NCBI GenBank assembly: GCA_016203345.1
Contig: JACQMZ010000115.1
Span: 1 to 9,258 of the forward strand
DNA from: Candidatus Woesearchaeota archaeon
GTDB taxonomy: Archaea; Nanobdellota; Nanobdellia; Woesearchaeales; ARS49
Length of the DNA stretch: 9,258 bases
Direction of reading: 5' to 3'
How positions within the stretch are numbered: position 1 is the first letter of the stretch; every line of letters begins with the position of its first letter. A program made the translations under genes and the position numbers. A model generated the notes under the pieces. It saw nothing but the letters and a program-made list of their open reading frames with translations, ran no database searches and was not told the DNA's origin. Positions 1-6,066 of the stretch are shown piece by piece.

Positions 1-2
1 CA

Positions 3-1022
3 GTAACTGCATTCGCCACAACAGCATTTACAAAAGCCCGCATCAGCGGCCAAGCAACCGTAGACGAAGGATTCTTCAACGGAAGCATCGACGAAGTCCG
101 CTTCTACAACAGAACACTCTCTGCCGAAGAAATCGCCGCCATCTACAACAACAGCAAACCAAGATACGACAGAATAGTACCACAAGAAACAGGAGCTGCT
201 GGCGAAAACTGGACTGCTGTTGCTGTGCCGATTGACTCGCAGGGGTTGAATGGCACGCAAACATTCAGCAATAATTTGACTATTGCAGCTGCAGCCAACA
301 CTGCTCCAACTGCTCCTGTGCTTATTTCCCCTGCAAACAGCACAACAATACAAAATAGAACGCAACAGTACGTGTGGAATAATTCAGTTGATGCTGATGG
401 AGACAACGTGACGTATAATTTGCAGGTTGATAATGATTCTGATTTTATTTCGCCTGAACTCAACATTTCAACTATTAATCAAACTAATGAGAACATCACC
501 AACTTCACTTCTGTCATTGAGTTGGAAGTTGACCGTCAATACTTCTGGCGGGTGAACGGGTTTGATGGAACAGAGTTTGGTGCGTTCTCAAAAACTTTCA
601 ACTTCACGCTTGAATCAGAATTGATCATTGCACTTCCACAGGTTAATGTTTCTTTCGGCACGCTTGCACACAATTCCTCAGCCAATACAACCAACGACAC
701 GATCAAACCGTTTGTGGCAGAAAACAGAGGCAATATCGTGTTCAACGTGACCATTACAGGAACAAAAATGTTCATCAATGACACGTTCCCTACCAATGCC
801 TACCAATTCCAAGTGGACAATAACGAAAGCAACAGCTTCAACGTGACGAACTCAACCAACGTGTTCACGAACATGACAAACGCATCCACGCGCGTCGACA
901 TCAGAGGACTTGACTGGCATGACATAAACGATACTGCACGCATAGATATCCTGCTCAACCTTCCACATGACGAGCCCGCAGGACTGCGAAACTCAACCGT
1001 AATGTTCACGGCATCAACATGA
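3..1022 (+). CDS. Secreted LamG / fibronectin-like glycoprotein, C-terminal part
   Basis: The reading frame is open from the window edge, so the true start lies upstream; 339 residues are visible. Residues 1-55 look like the end of a LamG (concanavalin A-like) domain, with the typical NGSIDEVRFYNRTLSAEEI ending. Residues about 101-207 resemble a fibronectin type III-like sandwich (APVLISPANST start, YFWRVNGFDG near the end). Residues about 210-339 form a third beta-rich domain that matches the C-terminal part of the 2650 protein in outline (a VSFG opening, an NRGNIVFNVTI segment, and an LPHDEPAG segment before the end). About 29 N-x-S/T sequons are visible, so heavy N-glycosylation outside the cell is likely. 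The stop overlaps the next start as ATGA, suggesting translational coupling. No C-terminal anchor is present, so attachment must come from the missing N-terminus or from a partner. Exact ligand unknown. Confidence 0.85.
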   Translation, partial: VTAFATTAFTKARISGQATVDEGFFNGSIDEVRFYNRTLSAEEIAAIYNNSKPRYDRIVPQETGAAGENWTAVAVPIDSQGLNGTQTFSNNLTIAAAANTAPTAPVLISPANSTTIQNRTQQYVWNNSVDADGDNVTYNLQVDNDSDFISPELNISTINQTNENITNFTSVIELEVDRQYFWRVNGFDGTEFGAFSKTFNFTLESELIIALPQVNVSFGTLAHNSSANTTNDTIKPFVAENRGNIVFNVTITGTKMFINDTFPTNAYQFQVDNNESNSFNVTNSTNVFTNMTNASTRVDIRGLDWHDINDTARIDILLNLPHDEPAGLRNSTVMFTAST

Positions 1023-2242
1023 AACAAAGAAACAATCAGTCTAACGAAGTTTGCGAATTCGCGCGTGGCGCTCATTCAGCAAACTTCGGGTTTATGTACG
1101 TGGTAGTTTTGTTATTGTTGCTTAGTCAATCCGTAACTGCTTTAGGCGTCCGCCCGGCAAAAACAAACGCCCACTTCATCCCAGAAGCAACTGGATCGTA
1201 TACGATCACCATCGTCAATGACGAACACAGGGATATGCTGGTGAGTCTGGAAGCCACAGGAGCAATCGCGGATCTTATCGTATTTCCCCAGAAAAGCATT
1301 GAAGTAAAAGCAGACCAGGACATTGTTTCCGCAGAATTCCAGCTCGCATTCCCAGAACAAATGGCTCCTGGCGATTATGCCGGCAATGTCGTCATCAGTG
1401 AACAAGCCCTCGGATACATTACGCAAGGAGGAATATCCGCACGCCTTCAACTCCTGCACAAAGTCAACGTCAACGTGCCAATCCAGGGCAAATACCTTGT
1501 CGCCAACCTTGCACTCAGAGAACTCAAGCCAGAAACCATCAACGTCATCACAGACCTCAAAAACGAAGGATTTGAAAACATCAACAACATCACTTCCCAG
1601 GTAAAAATTTTCGTCAACAGCAGCGTCTACCAGGAATTGCCCATCGACGCTGGAGCGTTGACTGTGCAGGAAAACCTCAGGTTTGAGCACGTCCTTGAAA
1701 AAGCACGCCTTGAAGAAGGTGCGTACACCGTCCTCGCAGAAATCACGTACGACAACGCACGCCTTGAACTCTCCAAAAAACCCCACATCGGCATCCCCCA
1801 AATTCTCGTAAAAAACTCCGACCCCTACATCATCACCGGCAAGATCAACAAATGGGACGTGGAACTGAACGGCATCTGGAACGAAGCCCTTGTCGGCCAA
1901 AGCTTTGACGGCATTCTCACCAAAGTGGGACAACAAATCATCCGCTGGAAAACCCTCTCCTTCGACCTTGTTCCAGGAGAATTGAAACAAGTGCGGTCTT
2001 ACATTGATGCCACAACCCTCCCGCCAGGCGAGTATGAAGTCCAACTGGTCTCAAACACTGAAGTCGGCCTGATAAATTCCAGCCGCGCTTTGAAAATAAT
2101 CACTGAAGAAGAAGCCAAAACAAAAGAGCCACTCTCGCCATACACTATAATAGCACTTCTCATCATCATCATCATGATACACATCACTGCAGTAGTGGCG
2201 CTCATCGTTTGGCAACGGAAAAAAACCGGGGATGCATTTTAG
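1019..2242 (+). CDS. Signal-peptide, multi-Ig-like, C-terminally anchored surface protein (paralogue of 3562)
   Basis: A 407-residue protein. A hydrophobic stretch at residues 27-40 ends in SVTA, a plausible signal-peptidase site, so the mature protein would begin LGVRP. Residues about 42-360 are beta-rich with no enzyme motif, reading as two or three Ig-like sandwiches. A membrane segment lies at about 376-398, followed by a short basic tail (QRKK). This predicts a type I protein with its bulk outside the cell. It shares overall layout and the post-cleavage start (LGVR versus VGIR) with the 3562 protein. Only about 4 sequons are present, unlike its neighbour. The start at 1019 is favoured by the ATGA overlap and by Lys/Arg near the N-terminus; ATG 1094 is an alternative. 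Residues 10-23 are encoded by a palindromic repeat. It may be a chaperone or membrane anchor for the upstream glycoprotein, by inference from pairing. Confidence 0.85.
   Translation: MKQRNNQSNEVCEFARGAHSANFGFMYVVVLLLLLSQSVTALGVRPAKTNAHFIPEATGSYTITIVNDEHRDMLVSLEATGAIADLIVFPQKSIEVKADQDIVSAEFQLAFPEQMAPGDYAGNVVISEQALGYITQGGISARLQLLHKVNVNVPIQGKYLVANLALRELKPETINVITDLKNEGFENINNITSQVKIFVNSSVYQELPIDAGALTVQENLRFEHVLEKARLEEGAYTVLAEITYDNARLELSKKPHIGIPQILVKNSDPYIITGKINKWDVELNGIWNEALVGQSFDGILTKVGQQIIRWKTLSFDLVPGELKQVRSYIDATTLPPGEYEVQLVSNTEVGLINSSRALKIITEEEAKTKEPLSPYTIIALLIIIIMIHITAVVALIVWQRKKTGDAF
1045..1088 (+). repeat. Palindromic element copy 1, in frame inside a CDS
   Basis: Perfect 10-base arms CGAAGTTTGC (1045-1054) and GCAAACTTCG (1079-1088). 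Inside them GAAT (1055-1058) pairs with ATTC (1074-1077), and a single A (1078) is unpaired next to the right arm. A nested 10-base palindrome, GCGAATTCGC, spans 1053-1062. Same plan as the copies at 3371, 3468 and 7873. Confidence 0.85.
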
Positions 2243-2246
2243 TAAA

Positions 2247-2255
2247 ATATATAAA
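2247..2255 (+). promoter_or_regulatory. Archaeal TATA box for the 2292 gene
   Basis: ATATATAAA lies just after the stop of the 1019 gene. A start of transcription about 25 bases downstream would fall near 2277, shortly before the SD-like AGAGGG at 2282-2287 and the ATG at 2292. This gives a short leader and argues that unit 2 is transcribed separately from unit 1. Confidence 0.65.
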
Positions 2256-2291
2256 CAAGTTGTTACTCAGACAAGCAAAGAAGAGGGTGAT

Positions 2292-2645
2292 ATGAAAAAG
2301 AGGAGAGTATCTCGATCGGTATCTACAGCACACCATATGCCTGCCCAACCAGTGCAACTTTCTGTTCCGCAACCCGCTGATCACAGCCGATCTGTGGTGG
2401 TAATTGCAGTCGCACTCACCATGATCATATCTGTTGTGGGCACATTCATCGTTCTCAACGAACTCAGCACAGTCGAACGCTCCATTGACGCGCTTCAAGC
2501 ACACCGCGCGCTCAACGCCATGCTTGTCAAAGAACAACAAGCACGAGCTCCTGCGCCAGTATGGTATCCACCAAAAAATCCCCAAGTCACTGAATTCACA
2601 GGAGAAGTTTCTGTAACTATATTAGGCGAAGACAAGGAGGCATGA
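2292..2645 (+). CDS. Small membrane-anchored protein of unknown function
   Basis: 117 residues. The start at 2292 (MKKRRVSRS) is chosen because an SD-like GAGGGTGA sits directly before it and a TATA box lies at the right distance; an in-frame ATG at 2232 would lie within the preceding gene and before the promoter. A basic N-terminus (MKKRRVSR) and a Pro/Gln-rich stretch are followed by one membrane segment at about 34-56. That segment carries a VVGTFIVLNEL motif seen in variant form in three other proteins here. Residues 57-85 look helical and charged, possibly a coiled coil. The end holds TGEVSVTI, again similar to neighbouring proteins. Positive-inside charge predicts a cytoplasmic N-terminus and an external C-terminus. 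It is probably cotranscribed with the 2650 gene, four bases downstream. No known family recognised. Confidence 0.75.
   Translation: MKKRRVSRSVSTAHHMPAQPVQLSVPQPADHSRSVVVIAVALTMIISVVGTFIVLNELSTVERSIDALQAHRALNAMLVKEQQARAPAPVWYPPKNPQVTEFTGEVSVTILGEDKEA
2635..2640 (+). promoter_or_regulatory. Shine-Dalgarno site of the 2650 gene
   Basis: AGGAGG nine bases before ATG 2650, lying inside the last codons of the upstream gene. It decides the start at 2650 over the nearby out-of-frame ATG at 2642. Confidence 0.75.
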
Positions 2646-2649
2646 AAGA

Positions 2650-3375
2650 ATGGACGATCTCTCGAACAAAACATTAGCAGGCTTATTAGTCATTGCGATA
2701 GTGGTTTCACTGGCAGGCACGTTTGTCAGCCTTGATAAGCTCGGCCGGCTCCGACTGGGATTGTTCAGCACAGGCCTTGTCGTGAACACCCCAGTCACGG
2801 CAGGAACTGCCTCTGTCACCATAGAAGAAGAAGCCACAGCAAACCTCTCAGACGCCACAGTCACATTCAGCCAAGGCGTTGTTGCAGCCCCTTCACCATA
2901 CGCCTACCTTGACACGAACGGCAACAACACGAACTGGAACGGTTCCACAACACAGGATTCCATGGAAGTTGTCAACGATGGAAACGTTCACCTCAACATC
3001 ACTGTCAAAGCAAGCAAGAACGCCAGTGCCTTCATCTGCGAAGGCGAAAACCACCTTGTCAATTGCGGACGGAACAACTCAGCAAAATTCAAGCCAAACT
3101 TCAGCTTCTGGGCAGACCAGAACGAAAGCGACGGCAGTAAGGGTGATCCTGACTCTTGCGGCGCACCACCAGACGTATCAGGCACATTCTTCAAAGGAGG
3201 AAACAAAAGCAATCCACGCGAGTTTGCCACCAATACCGAAATGGTCGCGTGTGAAAACCTCAGCCCAACGTCTGGCTTCGATCGGTTCGTGCTTGAGTTT
3301 GCCATCAACATCCCAGATGATGCGCAAGGCACCAAGAACAACACCATAACCATAACTGCAAGAAGCACAGCATAA
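2650..3375 (+). CDS. N-anchored, sequon-rich extracellular beta protein
   Basis: 241 residues. A membrane segment at about 9-28 includes the VSLAGTFVSL motif and is followed by the Leu/Arg-rich stretch KLGRLRLGL and then AGTASVTIEEE, an anchor layout shared with neighbouring genes. The remainder, from about residue 65, is a secreted beta-rich domain with 11 N-x-S/T sequons and four cysteines (130, 139, 170, 201), which could form two disulfides. Its C-terminus (FAINIPDDAQGTKNNTITITA) resembles the end of the 3-1022 protein. The VVNDGNVHLNITV segment likewise resembles that protein's AENRGNIVFNVTI, so the two seem to share a domain. A strong SD precedes the start. The stop codon lies inside the left arm of a palindromic element followed by a T run, so this is probably the end of its transcript. 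Surface or envelope component by inference; no enzymatic motif seen. Confidence 0.85.
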   Translation: MDDLSNKTLAGLLVIAIVVSLAGTFVSLDKLGRLRLGLFSTGLVVNTPVTAGTASVTIEEEATANLSDATVTFSQGVVAAPSPYAYLDTNGNNTNWNGSTTQDSMEVVNDGNVHLNITVKASKNASAFICEGENHLVNCGRNNSAKFKPNFSFWADQNESDGSKGDPDSCGAPPDVSGTFFKGGNKSNPREFATNTEMVACENLSPTSGFDRFVLEFAINIPDDAQGTKNNTITITARSTA

Positions 3376-3418
3376 ATTCCGAGTTCGGACGCTTCGCGTC
3401 CTCACTCAGGAATTTATG
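3371..3418 (+). repeat. Palindromic element copy 2, overlapping a stop codon
   Basis: Arms CATAAATTCC (3371-3380) and GGAATTTATG (3409-3418) are perfect complements. GAGT (3381-3384) pairs with ACTC (3404-3407), leaving A 3408 unpaired. An inner stem GGACGC (3387-3392) / GCGTCC (3396-3401) closes a three-base loop. The TAA stop of the 2650 gene (3373-3375) lies in the left arm. Confidence 0.9.
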
Positions 3419-3430
3419 TGACTTTTTTTT
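3371..3430 (+). terminator. Hairpin plus T-run terminator of the 2292-3375 unit
   Basis: The strong hairpin of copy 2 is followed after four bases by eight consecutive T (3423-3430), with more T-rich sequence to 3439. Archaeal polymerase terminates mainly on T runs, so the run is the more certain part; the hairpin may help or may only protect the 3' end. Confidence 0.65.
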
Positions 3431-3467
3431 GTTCTTTTATTCAGACTCTCTGGTAAATTAAAGTGTC

Positions 3468-3517
3468 AAGAATTTCATGAACGAACGAACCGCAGGCGAG
3501 CGAGTTCTGAAATTCTT
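3468..3517 (-). repeat. Palindromic element copy 3, inverted
   Basis: Arms AAGAATTTCA (3468-3477) and TGAAATTCTT (3508-3517) are perfect complements. GAAC (3479-3482) pairs with GTTC (3504-3507), and the unpaired base is T 3478, i.e. an A on the minus strand. Read on the minus strand it has the same order as the others and shares the loop core TCGCCTGCGG with copy 4. Confidence 0.88.
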
Positions 3518-3526
3518 TTCCAAACA

Positions 3527-3534
3527 TTTATATA
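3527..3534 (+). promoter_or_regulatory. TATA box for the 3562 unit
   Basis: TTTATATA lies directly after palindromic copy 3 and about 30 bases before ATG 3562. The distance implies a very short leader, close to the GAGG at 3551-3554. Confidence 0.6.
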
Positions 3535-3561
3535 ACCTTACACGATAAAAGAGGATCAAAA

Positions 3562-4731
3562 ATGAGGTCCAGTTTCGTCTTAGGAGTCATATTCTTACTT
3601 CTTGCAAACACTGTGCTTGCCGTAGGCATCCGCGGCCAAAACCTCCGTGTACTCGTCGACTATGTTCCTGGAGGCCGCGCAGAGTTTGAATACTCAGCCA
3701 TCGCCAATGCTGGGTTCACCCAAGATTATGACCTCCGCGTCGTAGCAGGAGATCTTCAAGAGCATGTCATGGTAGAACCGCTCAAAATCCTCCAACTCCC
3801 TGATGGCGGAAAAGGACCGTTCAAAGCGATTATAGACTTCCCTCCAGAACTTTCAACACCAGGCATACACCCAATCGAAATATTCGTTGAAGAAACCATG
3901 GTTCGCGGAAGCGGCGGAGACCATGCTGCAACAGCAAACATCGGCGCCAAAGTCGCCGCAGTCGCCCAAATAATGGTCAGAGTCCTCTACCCCCTGAAAA
4001 AGCTCGTTGTCAGCCTTGGGCTTTCTAACGGTGATGTCCATCAACAAATACCTCTCTCTGCCAACGTTGAAAACTGGGGAAAAACAAATTTTGCAAATGT
4101 CTGGGCAGACTTTACCATCCTCGACCAAAACAACACTAAAATTGAAACACTACGGTCCAACATGGTTCCACTCGCCACATTAGAAGCCAAAACGCTCAAT
4201 TCATTAATTGACGCCGTCAAGTACGAGCCAGGAGAATACAAAGTCAACGCCATCATCCACGGAGACGAAACCAGCGAAGAAGCAAACGGCAGCTTCCGCA
4301 TAGGACAACAAACTGTTGAAATTCTCGAAGCAACAGCCACATTCAAAAACTCAACAATCAACCAGTTCAACATCAAACTCAAAAACCAGTGGAACAAAGA
4401 ACTCGCAAACGTCTACGCCGTCGTCCGCATCGGACCCTCAGAAGTGCAAACCCCCACAGTCATGCTCAAAGCATGGGAAGAGCGAGTCCTCACAGGCTAC
4501 TGGGACACCACAGGATTTGACATAGGCAAACACGATGCGTACATCGTTGTACACTACCTTGAGAAAACGTCAACAGCAAAAGTCACTGTCGAAATCATCC
4601 CGGGACTCGAAGCCCAAACAGAAAAGCCCATCAGCACAGCAACACCATACATCTTCGGACTCCTTGGCATTGTCGCAATTCTCATCATCCTCAACGCAGT
4701 ACTGATTTTCAAACTCAGGAAACATCAGTGA
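3562..4731 (+). CDS. Signal-peptide, CARDB/Ig-like, C-terminally anchored surface protein
   Basis: 389 residues. A clear signal peptide (MRSSFVLGVIFLLLANTVLA) has a likely cut after Ala20. The external part reads as three beta-sandwich regions: about 21-150, 150-248 and 249-350. The second and third have the Y-E-P-G-E-Y-K-V and G-K-H-D-A-Y-I-V type strand endings common in CARDB-like adhesion domains. A membrane segment spans about 360-383, followed by the basic tail KLRKHQ. It is a distant paralogue, in layout, of the 1019 protein. An SD-like GAGG seven bases before the ATG supports the start. It leads a three-gene unit with spacings of 6 and -7 bases. Probable role: a membrane-tethered scaffold for exported proteins; the exact partner is unknown. 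Confidence 0.85.
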   Translation: MRSSFVLGVIFLLLANTVLAVGIRGQNLRVLVDYVPGGRAEFEYSAIANAGFTQDYDLRVVAGDLQEHVMVEPLKILQLPDGGKGPFKAIIDFPPELSTPGIHPIEIFVEETMVRGSGGDHAATANIGAKVAAVAQIMVRVLYPLKKLVVSLGLSNGDVHQQIPLSANVENWGKTNFANVWADFTILDQNNTKIETLRSNMVPLATLEAKTLNSLIDAVKYEPGEYKVNAIIHGDETSEEANGSFRIGQQTVEILEATATFKNSTINQFNIKLKNQWNKELANVYAVVRIGPSEVQTPTVMLKAWEERVLTGYWDTTGFDIGKHDAYIVVHYLEKTSTAKVTVEIIPGLEAQTEKPISTATPYIFGLLGIVAILIILNAVLIFKLRKHQ

Positions 4732-4737
4732 ACACTC

Positions 4738-5157
4738 ATGCGCCGCACCCACCTGGCACAAATTTTACTCATTTCACTCCTCATTGGCATAGGCATCGGC
4801 ACAATCATGTACACCCTCATCGTCCCTGTCGAACACCACACCATCAAAGCATCCGCGCGCGCAGGAGAGTATTTTGGATTTGACCTCAACACGACAGAAC
4901 TTACCTTTGGCACCATTCAACCTGGAAGAAACAGGGAACGAGACTTCACCATCACGAACACACACGATTACCCTGTCGAAGCCGACCTGAAAATCTACGG
5001 AGACATTGCCCGGATAATGACACTCTCCGACACTCTACTTCTCCTCAACCCACAACAGAACAGCACAATCCGCGCCAATGTCCACATGAACTCAAACGCA
5101 ACATACGACACGCGGTACAATGGTTCAATCGAAGTCATCCTCCGGAGGAAATGGTAG
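4738..5157 (+). CDS. Small N-anchored Ig-like protein
   Basis: 139 residues. A basic start (MRRTH) and a membrane segment at about 8-29 precede one external beta-sandwich at about 44-136. TELTFGTIQPGRNRERDFTI followed by TNTHDYPVEADL is the pattern of Ig-like modules of the ASH/DUF1573 type (strand, 'GTIQPG' turn, 'N' turn). Four sequons are present (51, 108, 120, 128). The gene starts six bases after the previous stop without a clear SD, so translation is probably coupled. Its end overlaps the next gene. Function not recognised; likely a subunit of the same surface assembly. Confidence 0.8.
   Translation: MRRTHLAQILLISLLIGIGIGTIMYTLIVPVEHHTIKASARAGEYFGFDLNTTELTFGTIQPGRNRERDFTITNTHDYPVEADLKIYGDIARIMTLSDTLLLLNPQQNSTIRANVHMNSNATYDTRYNGSIEVILRRKW
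5144..5149 (+). promoter_or_regulatory. Shine-Dalgarno site before the 5151 gene
   Basis: GGAGGA lies only a few bases before ATG 5151, too close for good spacing. It is eight bases before an in-frame GTG at 5157, so GTG 5157 may be the real start. Confidence 0.6.
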
Positions 5158-5990
5158 TGCGCAAACTACTGCTCCTCGGCCTGTTCAGCGTGTTCTTCTA
5201 CACTACACTCCTTCAATCCTACATATTCTGGGGCATAACTCAGGAAATCACTGCCATGGTCACCCAAGGACAAGTGTCTGTTTCGATAGACTTCGTCGAA
5301 CGAGGACCGCCCATCGTGACCATCCTCCTCCCTCCTGACGCGTCAACCTTTTCGCAAAACGACGCAATCTCTCTCCAAGTCCGCGCGCTTGATGACGACG
5401 CAGTCCAATCAGTCACCGCCAACGCCACCCTGCCAAATGGAACCATCATTCAAATCACGCTCACAGACTCCAACAACGACGGCGTATTCGAAACCACATT
5501 CAGCCAAACATCTGCAGGAGGAACGTACACGCTCCGCGCCATTGCCACCGACGTGCACAGCAATGTCAATAGCAATCAAACCGTGCAATTCACGATCACA
5601 GCCGCAGTAACACCACCAACACCGCCACCCGCTGCAGGGGCAGGAGGAGGTGGAAGCGCAGCAACCAGCGTCGGGCCCAAAATGGCTGTTGTAGCCCCAA
5701 CACAAGAAAAACCATCCCCTGGCAAACGCGTCAGCCGTAAAGGCCTTGCGACAGGAATCAAATCCCCCCTAACCACAGAAGCAGCAAGCAGTGAGTCCGC
5801 TGCTGCCTTACAGTTTGTACTCTCACTGCCAAGCCTTGTCACAGAAAACATCAATCTCGTCAACAGCGTCATCGGACTGTCAGTCATCAACGCCCTGATC
5901 GCGCTCTACCTTGTCTCCCTTGCACTCATACGCATCCTCACAGAAGTATGGTCAGCGCACAAGACGGTAAAACACGTGCACGTCAAGTAG
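5151..5990 (+). CDS. Ig-like surface protein with Pro/Gly hinge and C-terminal membrane anchor
   Basis: 279 residues from ATG 5151, or 277 from GTG 5157. A hydrophobic N-terminus (KLLLLGLFSVFFYTTLL) acts as signal peptide or anchor, and is followed by QGQVSVSI, a post-anchor motif seen in neighbouring proteins. Residues about 55-150 form one Ig-like domain of the 'distance/change' type often seen in repeats of surface proteins (PPDASTFSQNDAISLQVRAL opening, GTYTLRAIATD ending). A linker at 151-175 holds PPTPPP and GGGGS, a flexible hinge. A low-complexity Ser/Ala/Lys stretch leads to a membrane segment at about 239-263 and a basic tail (HKTVKHVHVK). Its first seven bases overlap the previous gene. 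Probably exposed at the surface; no catalytic motif. Confidence 0.8.
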   Translation: MVVRKLLLLGLFSVFFYTTLLQSYIFWGITQEITAMVTQGQVSVSIDFVERGPPIVTILLPPDASTFSQNDAISLQVRALDDDAVQSVTANATLPNGTIIQITLTDSNNDGVFETTFSQTSAGGTYTLRAIATDVHSNVNSNQTVQFTITAAVTPPTPPPAAGAGGGGSAATSVGPKMAVVAPTQEKPSPGKRVSRKGLATGIKSPLTTEAASSESAAALQFVLSLPSLVTENINLVNSVIGLSVINALIALYLVSLALIRILTEVWSAHKTVKHVHVK

Positions 5991-5997
5991 AATGCCT

Positions 5998-6020
5998 GCT
6001 CCAAGAGATCACTCTGGAGC
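5998..6020. terminator. Candidate hairpin between convergent genes
   Basis: GCTCCA (5998-6003) pairs with TGGAGC (6015-6020). Three more pairs form inside after one bulged base, around a four-base loop. It sits between the ends of the 5151 gene and the thermosome gene, and could serve both. There is no T run on either strand, so intrinsic termination is uncertain. Confidence 0.3.
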
Positions 6021-6066
6021 GGATAATAGCAGAACACCACCAATCAATCTGTCGCATAACCTCTGT

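Noticed and set aside
1142..2044. A 300-codon open frame on the minus strand opposite the 1019 gene
   Set aside because: It is the antisense shadow of a well-supported gene whose protein has a signal peptide, beta domains and an anchor; the minus protein has no recognisable features and no promoter or SD.
2161..2178. ATC trinucleotide run, possible microsatellite
   Set aside because: It encodes the Ile run of a membrane segment with the preferred Ile codon; explained by codon bias.
2232..2291. An earlier in-frame ATG for the 2292 gene
   Set aside because: It lies inside the previous gene and before the TATA box, while ATG 2292 has a good SD and basic N-terminus.
2650..2740. Type IV pilin or archaellin-like signal in the anchored proteins
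   Set aside because: No Lys/Arg-Gly type processing site stands before the hydrophobic segments, and the Leu/Arg-rich stretch after the anchor in 2650 does not fit a pilin helix.
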